From positions 1 through 8,389 of the forward strand of contig MHYW01000043.1 of NCBI GenBank assembly GCA_001828545.1: 8,389 nt of DNA, read 5' to 3'. Positions 6,093 to 8,389 of the stretch are shown piece after piece (the first letter of the stretch is position 1; each line of letters starts with the position of its first letter). The notes below the pieces were generated by a model. The model was not told the origin of the DNA. It saw nothing but the letters and a program-made list of their open reading frames with translations, and ran no database searches. Both the position numbers and the translations under genes were made by a program. This stretch comes from Planctomycetes bacterium RIFCSPHIGHO2_12_FULL_52_36. GTDB taxonomy: Bacteria > Planctomycetota > Brocadiia > Brocadiales > Bathyanammoxibiaceae.

Positions 6093-6487
6093 TCCTTGTA
6101 GACACCAGCGTCTGGGTGGACTTCTTGAGGGGCGAAAAGTCCCCCCAGCATGAGACCCTGCACAGACTCATAGAAGCTGAAGAGGATATCGCCGTTACAG
6201 AGATAATCTTAACGGAAATTCTTCAGGGGATAAAGAAGGACAAGGATTTTCAGACCACAAGAGACTACCTTCTTGAATTTCCCATTTATAGGCCGAAAGG
6301 TATAGAGACCTATCTTGAGGCGGTGCGGATTTACAGGGAATGCAGAAAAAGAGGCAAGACCGTCAGGAAGACGGTTGATTGCATCATCGCCGCTATATGC
6401 ATGGAAAACGACCTGCCCCTTCTTCACAAGGACAGCGATTTTGACCTCATTAAGGCATGCACCGACCTTAAGGCAATGAAGGTGTAA
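6089..6487 (+). CDS. vapC: VapC-type toxin, PIN-domain ribonuclease
   Basis: A 132-residue PIN domain. The acidic residues that bind Mg or Mn for RNA cleavage are all present: Asp5 in ILVDTSVWVDF, Glu43 in LTEILQG, Asp97 in TVDCIIAA, and Asp115/Asp117 in HKDSDFD. Nothing suggests inactivation. VapC toxins cleave tRNA or rRNA and are held inactive by VapB. It overlaps vapB by 4 bp (ATGA) and is translated from the same message. An AT-rich palindrome lies just after its stop. Confidence 0.92.
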   Translation: MILVDTSVWVDFLRGEKSPQHETLHRLIEAEEDIAVTEIILTEILQGIKKDKDFQTTRDYLLEFPIYRPKGIETYLEAVRIYRECRKRGKTVRKTVDCIIAAICMENDLPLLHKDSDFDLIKACTDLKAMKV

Positions 6488-6759
6488 GAGGCAGCCTAAA
6501 ATGTTTTAAATATTTAAAACCTGCCTCCCTGGTTAACCACTTAACCAACCCTGAGCCTGCCGAAGACTGGCTCGCCTCAAAGGTTACCAAGTCCAGGATA
6601 TCCCAGTTCATGAAGATAGCCGATGTTCTGCCGCAGGAATTTGTGGACTATATGGGAGGGTGCCAGGACCAAGCGCTTATCAAAAAGTTCTCCGGGAAGA
6701 TGTTACTCCGGATAGCCGGACTTGAATCATATAACCGGCGCCAGCAGGTGATCTGTTAG
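6472..6759 (+). pseudogene. Decayed helix-turn-helix gene fragment
   Basis: An open frame of 95 codons with no credible start codon ends at TAG 6757. Its best part, from about 6559, reads PAEDWLASKVTKSRISQFMKIADVLPQEFVDYM. It looks like the helix-turn-helix segment (LA-KVTKSRISQFMKIA) found in ParB-like and recombinase-associated proteins, followed by KKFSGKMLLRIAGLESYNRRQQ. The upstream codons run into the palindrome after vapC, so the 5' part seems lost. I read it as the remnant of a mobile-element or plasmid gene; the specific family is a guess. Confidence 0.4.
6489..6526. terminator. AT-rich palindrome after vapC, possible terminator
   Basis: A perfect 18-bp palindrome GTTTTAAATATTTAAAAC (6503-6520) is bracketed by AGGCAG (6489-6494) and CTGCCT (6521-6526). 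It starts two bases after the vapC stop. The stem is AT-rich and no U tract follows, so it is not a standard intrinsic terminator; a protein-binding site is also possible. Confidence 0.4.
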
Positions 6760-6832
6760 CTTGTAGAAAAGATAGAGGTCTGAGAGGCACACAAACCTGC
6801 AAGACTGCAAGGCGAGAGATTGACTTTTACAG
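6760..6832. other. Short gap with CTGCAAG repeat
   Basis: Contains CCTGCAAGACTGCAAGG, two CTGCAAG copies one base apart, between the decayed HTH fragment and the 3' end of the minus-strand orphan gene. No gene or recognisable attC site is seen here. Confidence 0.4.
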
Positions 6833-7438
6833 TTAACGGTTCCCCCAGAAATTTTTAAAACCTTTCCACTTACGTTCAAAGATTCTTATCAACTCTGGTT
6901 TATAACCCACGTTTTTGATGTTATATTTAATTTGATCCAATAGTATCCTAACAGCATATTTTCTTTCAGAAACTGGGACATTTCGTAATTCCTTTATTAA
7001 GTCTGGCAAATGATATACTGTGCTTTGCAATTTGCTTCTTTCTTCAATGAAACACGTAAGGCCAATTTCTATATTCTTTGCTCTTTTTATCTTGTTTGGC
7101 AACCACCCCGGATGAGTTGCTTCTTTTAAAAGTCCAAAATACTCATAAAGAATATGATGGATAGTTTCATATAATTCATGCGGAAAATCTTTAAGATCTC
7201 CCATTTTGATTTCTATAAACTTATCAATTATTCTATCAATGCCTACATAGTTTTCATCTAAAACTCTCCAGTCGTCGACTGCATCCTTAAGGAAACATGT
7301 TAAACAATCCCTAAAAGATTGGTAAGCAGCTATGCCCTGTTCATCAAGCCCTCGTTCTCTGAGCTGTTCCATTGTGAATACAGGTTGAGATGCTATTTTA
7401 AATATATCTATAACTTTTATTGATGAGATATCGTCCAT
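6833..7438 (-). CDS. Hypothetical AT-rich accessory protein
   Basis: A 201-residue protein I do not recognise. It has no signal peptide or membrane segment and is predicted by eye to be mostly helical: DAVDDWRVLDENYVGIDRIIDKFIEI, ELYETIHHILYEYFGLLKEA, LPDLIKELRNV and YAVRILLDQIKYNI all look amphipathic. The C-terminus is basic and aromatic (FERKWKGFKNFWGNR). The codons are clearly AT-richer than in the genes to the left, suggesting recent acquisition. No ribosome binding site precedes the ATG at 7438, where the upstream DNA is A/T-rich. It has the same orientation as the DUF4160/DUF2442 pair and follows it across a REP-like patch, so it may be another passenger of the same region. Confidence 0.6.
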   Translation of the reverse strand: MDDISSIKVIDIFKIASQPVFTMEQLRERGLDEQGIAAYQSFRDCLTCFLKDAVDDWRVLDENYVGIDRIIDKFIEIKMGDLKDFPHELYETIHHILYEYFGLLKEATHPGWLPNKIKRAKNIEIGLTCFIEERSKLQSTVYHLPDLIKELRNVPVSERKYAVRILLDQIKYNIKNVGYKPELIRIFERKWKGFKNFWGNR

Positions 7439-7452
7439 ATTTTTTATTTTAT

Positions 7453-7563
7453 AAAAATGGGGACAGATTTATTTTTTTGCGTATTTCAATCCGCCTCCTG
7501 AATAATTGGAATAATTGGGGACACATCCCATATTCCGAGAGATAATAGAACCGTCCCATTTTT
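7453..7563. repeat. REP-like patch with GGGGAC motifs
   Basis: AAAAATGGGGAC (7453-7464) and, inverted, GTCCCATTTTT (7553-7563) bracket the patch, with another GGGGACA at 7517-7523. Direct AATAATTGG copies lie at 7501-7509 and 7510-7517. Such TGGGGACAGATTTATTT / AATAGAACCGTCCC sequences resemble repeats linked to Y1 (RAYT/IS200-like) transposases in environmental genomes; no such transposase is present here. Confidence 0.5.
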
Positions 7564-7588
7564 CAGAATACCTTATACATCTTTGTCC

Positions 7589-7646
7589 GAGCAACGATTG
7601 AATTAACGGGCGGCTATTCGCCGTCCCGTTGAATGACTTGTTAGAT
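7589..7646 (-). other. Integron attC site (downstream end of cassette)
   Basis: Minus-strand order: R'' box ATCTAAC (7646-7640, fits RYYYAAC), spacer, TTCAACG, then a hairpin in which AACGGG-A-CGGC pairs with GCCG-CCCGTT around GAATA. AATTCAATC and the R' region GTTGCTC (7595-7589) follow. The overall imperfect palindrome resembles classical cassette attC sites (TAACAA...TTCAA...TTAA-TTCAA...GTT). R' keeps the GTT crossover core but departs from GTTRRRY, suggesting that what follows is not an ordinary next cassette. Confidence 0.75.
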
Positions 7647-7914
7647 GCTTCTTTATTATTTTTGATTTCAAAGGGTATTTTTCAGGATTTTCGAGGTTAT
7701 CAATTTCTAAATCAACATCCAAATCTGGCCAGTATAAATGATGGCCATGAAGCAGTTGAACATTCTGTATGGACTTCAATGTTTGGTCTTTAAAGTACGG
7801 GTAATCTTTATAGCTTAAAAAGTATTCCTTTTCTTTTACAAAAAGCCATATGCCAAAAGGTGTTATATTTTCAACGCTTACTAAAATGTTTTTGCCATGC
7901 TTTAATGATTCCAT
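7603..7914 (-). CDS. DUF2442-domain protein, second gene of cassette pair
   Basis: A 103-residue protein. The core VENITPFGIWLFVKEKEYFLSYKDYPYFKDQTLKSI, then LHGHHLYWPDLDVDLEIDNLENPEKYPL, matches DUF2442, with its FP/YPxFKD and HLYWPDLDVDL hallmarks. GAGGAG (7927-7922) lies 7 nt before the ATG, a strong translation signal, and the gene overlaps the end of the DUF4160 gene by 44 bp. The last 15 or so codons (HLTSHSTGRRIAAR) are encoded by the attC site itself, so the tail is probably not part of the fold. DUF2442 and DUF4160 genes often occur as neighbours and have toxin-antitoxin-like organisation; which partner would be toxic is not known to me. Confidence 0.85.
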   Translation of the reverse strand: MESLKHGKNILVSVENITPFGIWLFVKEKEYFLSYKDYPYFKDQTLKSIQNVQLLHGHHLYWPDLDVDLEIDNLENPEKYPLKSKIIKKHLTSHSTGRRIAAR

Positions 7915-8113
7915 TTTTGTGCTCCTCTACAATCTTTTGAATTTCGTTCAACTTTCTTGGATTCAACCCATGAGATACAGCCAATGATATTATGGGTTCC
8001 AACCAAAATTTTGCTTCGCCATCCTCACATGTTACATGGACATGGATTCTATTTTCCTCATTTGAAAGAAAATAAAACCTATACCCTTTGACCTTAAAAA
8101 TTGTAGGACTCAT
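7871..8113 (-). CDS. DUF4160-domain protein, first gene of cassette pair
   Basis: An 80-residue protein matching DUF4160 along its length: PTIFKVKGYRFYFLSNEENRIHVHV, then GEAKFWLEP, LAVSHGLNPRKLNEIQKIVEEH, and a final IIKAWQKHF. The HVHV and GEAKFWLEP elements are the hallmarks. Its molecular activity is not established. It starts 40 bp inside the cassette boundary. No ribosome binding site precedes the ATG at 8113; a promoter-like pair (8148-8120) would place the transcript start at or next to the ATG, so it could be leaderless. It overlaps the DUF2442 gene by 44 bp, so the two are coupled. Confidence 0.85.
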   Translation of the reverse strand: MSPTIFKVKGYRFYFLSNEENRIHVHVTCEDGEAKFWLEPIISLAVSHGLNPRKLNEIQKIVEEHKNGIIKAWQKHFSKR

Positions 8114-8119
8114 GTCAGC

Positions 8120-8148
8120 ATACTAATACAATCCATTTTATTTTGCAA
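8120..8148 (-). promoter_or_regulatory. Weak candidate promoter inside the cassette
   Basis: On the minus strand TTGCAA (8148-8143), 17 nt, TAGTAT (8125-8120), each 4 of 6 to consensus. It lies between the cassette boundary and the DUF4160 ATG and implies a leaderless message. AT-rich DNA makes chance matches common. Confidence 0.3.
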
Positions 8149-8263
8149 TCTAACGACCGCGCATCATTGGGCATCTTTTCTTCCTTTCCGTCAAACGGAT
8201 GCATAACCGGCTGGCTATGGAGCGCAGCGGAATTGCCGGTCAGCGTTGATGCGGTTGTTAGGA
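8148..8263 (-). other. attC-like site (upstream end of cassette)
   Basis: On the minus strand the outer arms CTAACAACCGC-ATC (from 8261) and GATGC-GCGGTCGTTAG (to 8150) pair, with R'' TCCTAAC (8263-8257, one mismatch to RYYYAAC) and R' GTTAGAT (8154-8148, perfect GTTRRRY). Inside, ACCGGC and GCCGGT form an inner stem, and TCAACG/CGTTTGA look like L boxes. At 116 bp it is long, nearer the size of Vibrio repeats than of short attC sites. No gene lies between it and the tRNA, so its own cassette appears lost, or it acts as an attI-like site. Confidence 0.6.
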
Positions 8264-8298
8264 GGCGGATCTTTTTCTTACACTTCCCCCTTCCATCT

Positions 8299-8315
8299 GG
8301 TCGCAAAAAGCGACC
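8299..8315. terminator. Hairpin downstream of tRNA-Asn
   Basis: GGTCGC, a 5-nt A/T loop, then GCGACC: a perfect 6-bp stem 12 bp past the tRNA 3' end on the minus strand. No U tract follows in that direction, so termination would be partial at best. Confidence 0.4.
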
Positions 8316-8326
8316 CTTATAAAAAT

Positions 8327-8389
8327 TGGCTCCCCAGCCAGGACTCGAACCTGGAACCAAGTGGTTAACAGCCACCTACTCTACCATTG
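8327..8389 (-). tRNA. tRNA-Asn (anticodon GTT), 5' end beyond window
   Basis: Read on the minus strand, the D-arm portion CAATGGTAGAGTAGGTGG, anticodon stem-loop GGTGGCTGTTAACCACTT with anticodon GTT, and T-arm CCAGGTTCGAGTCCTGG are all present. They are followed by acceptor strand CTGGGGA, discriminator G and an encoded CCA (8329-8327). The first few bases of the gene lie outside the window. It sits 63 bp upstream of the attC-like site and may mark the edge of an acquired region. Confidence 0.93.

Larger units (their letters stand above)
7595..8153 (-). mobile_element. Integron gene cassette carrying DUF4160-DUF2442 pair
   Basis: The unit runs from just inside the R' crossover of the upstream attC-like site (G^TTAGAT, 8154/8153) to the corresponding point of the downstream site (G^TTGCTC, 7595/7594), 559 bp in all. 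The first seven bases at its start (GTTAGAT) and the R'' box near its end (ATCTAAC) are exact complements, as required for a circularised cassette to rebuild its attC. Two overlapping same-strand genes fill it, beginning about 40 bp inside and ending within the attC. This compact layout is typical of cassettes. No integron integrase gene is in the window, so it would be a lone cassette or part of an integrase-less cluster. Confidence 0.7.

Noticed and set aside
6489..6526. Classical Rho-independent terminator after vapC
   Set aside because: The stem is AT-rich and lacks a following U tract, so it is kept only as a possible terminator.
6760..6840. Possible third attC after the orphan gene
   Set aside because: GTTAAC and GCTAAC-like cores occur, but no paired arms or R/L boxes could be matched as they were for the two accepted sites.
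8115..8375. 86-codon minus-strand open frame
   Set aside because: It runs through the tRNA-Asn and the attC-like site, so it is not a credible gene.

Overview
The window looks like a chromosomal segment from a Gram-negative bacterium: it encodes a PagL-like outer-membrane lipid A deacylase and several exported proteins. The sequence alone does not fix the phylum. The many short degenerate intergenic repeats, the MITE-like element, the REP-like DNA and the toxin-antitoxin content resemble environmental lineages such as Planctomycetota, Nitrospirota or deltaproteobacterial groups; this is an impression, not a result. The left three quarters are moderately GC-rich. From about 6830 to 8150 the DNA is visibly AT-richer and reads as acquired.

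Layout. 1-633 (minus) is the N-terminal part of a radical SAM protein of the YhcC/TIGR01212 type with an odd N-terminal extension containing a palindrome. 703-1311 (minus) is a PagL-type lipid A 3-O-deacylase. 1379-1590 is a MITE-like element with 17-bp perfect terminal inverted repeats and two G-quadruplex-prone blocks. 1643-3277 (minus) is a thiamine-diphosphate acetolactate-synthase-family enzyme. Divergent from it, 3687-4118 (plus) is a tandem ACT-domain protein, overlapped by a large exported protein of unknown function (4103-5329), whose signal peptide is built from a 21-bp tandem repeat. A chagasin-like (I42) protease inhibitor follows at 5379-5786.

5831-6487 is a complete vapBC toxin-antitoxin operon with a strong promoter and a candidate operator. 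6472-6759 is a decayed helix-turn-helix gene fragment. 6833-7438 (minus) is an AT-rich orphan gene, followed by a REP-like patch.

The most interesting part is 7589-8263. On the minus strand, a DUF4160-DUF2442 gene pair is bracketed by two integron attC-like sites. The R'' box of the downstream site (ATCTAAC) is the exact complement of the R' box at the start of the segment (GTTAGAT), as expected for one 559-bp mobile gene cassette. The second ORF ends inside its attC. No integrase is visible. The cassette lies about 65 bp downstream of a tRNA-Asn (8327-8389, cut by the window edge), so the right end resembles a tRNA-linked accessory region holding two toxin-antitoxin-like modules.
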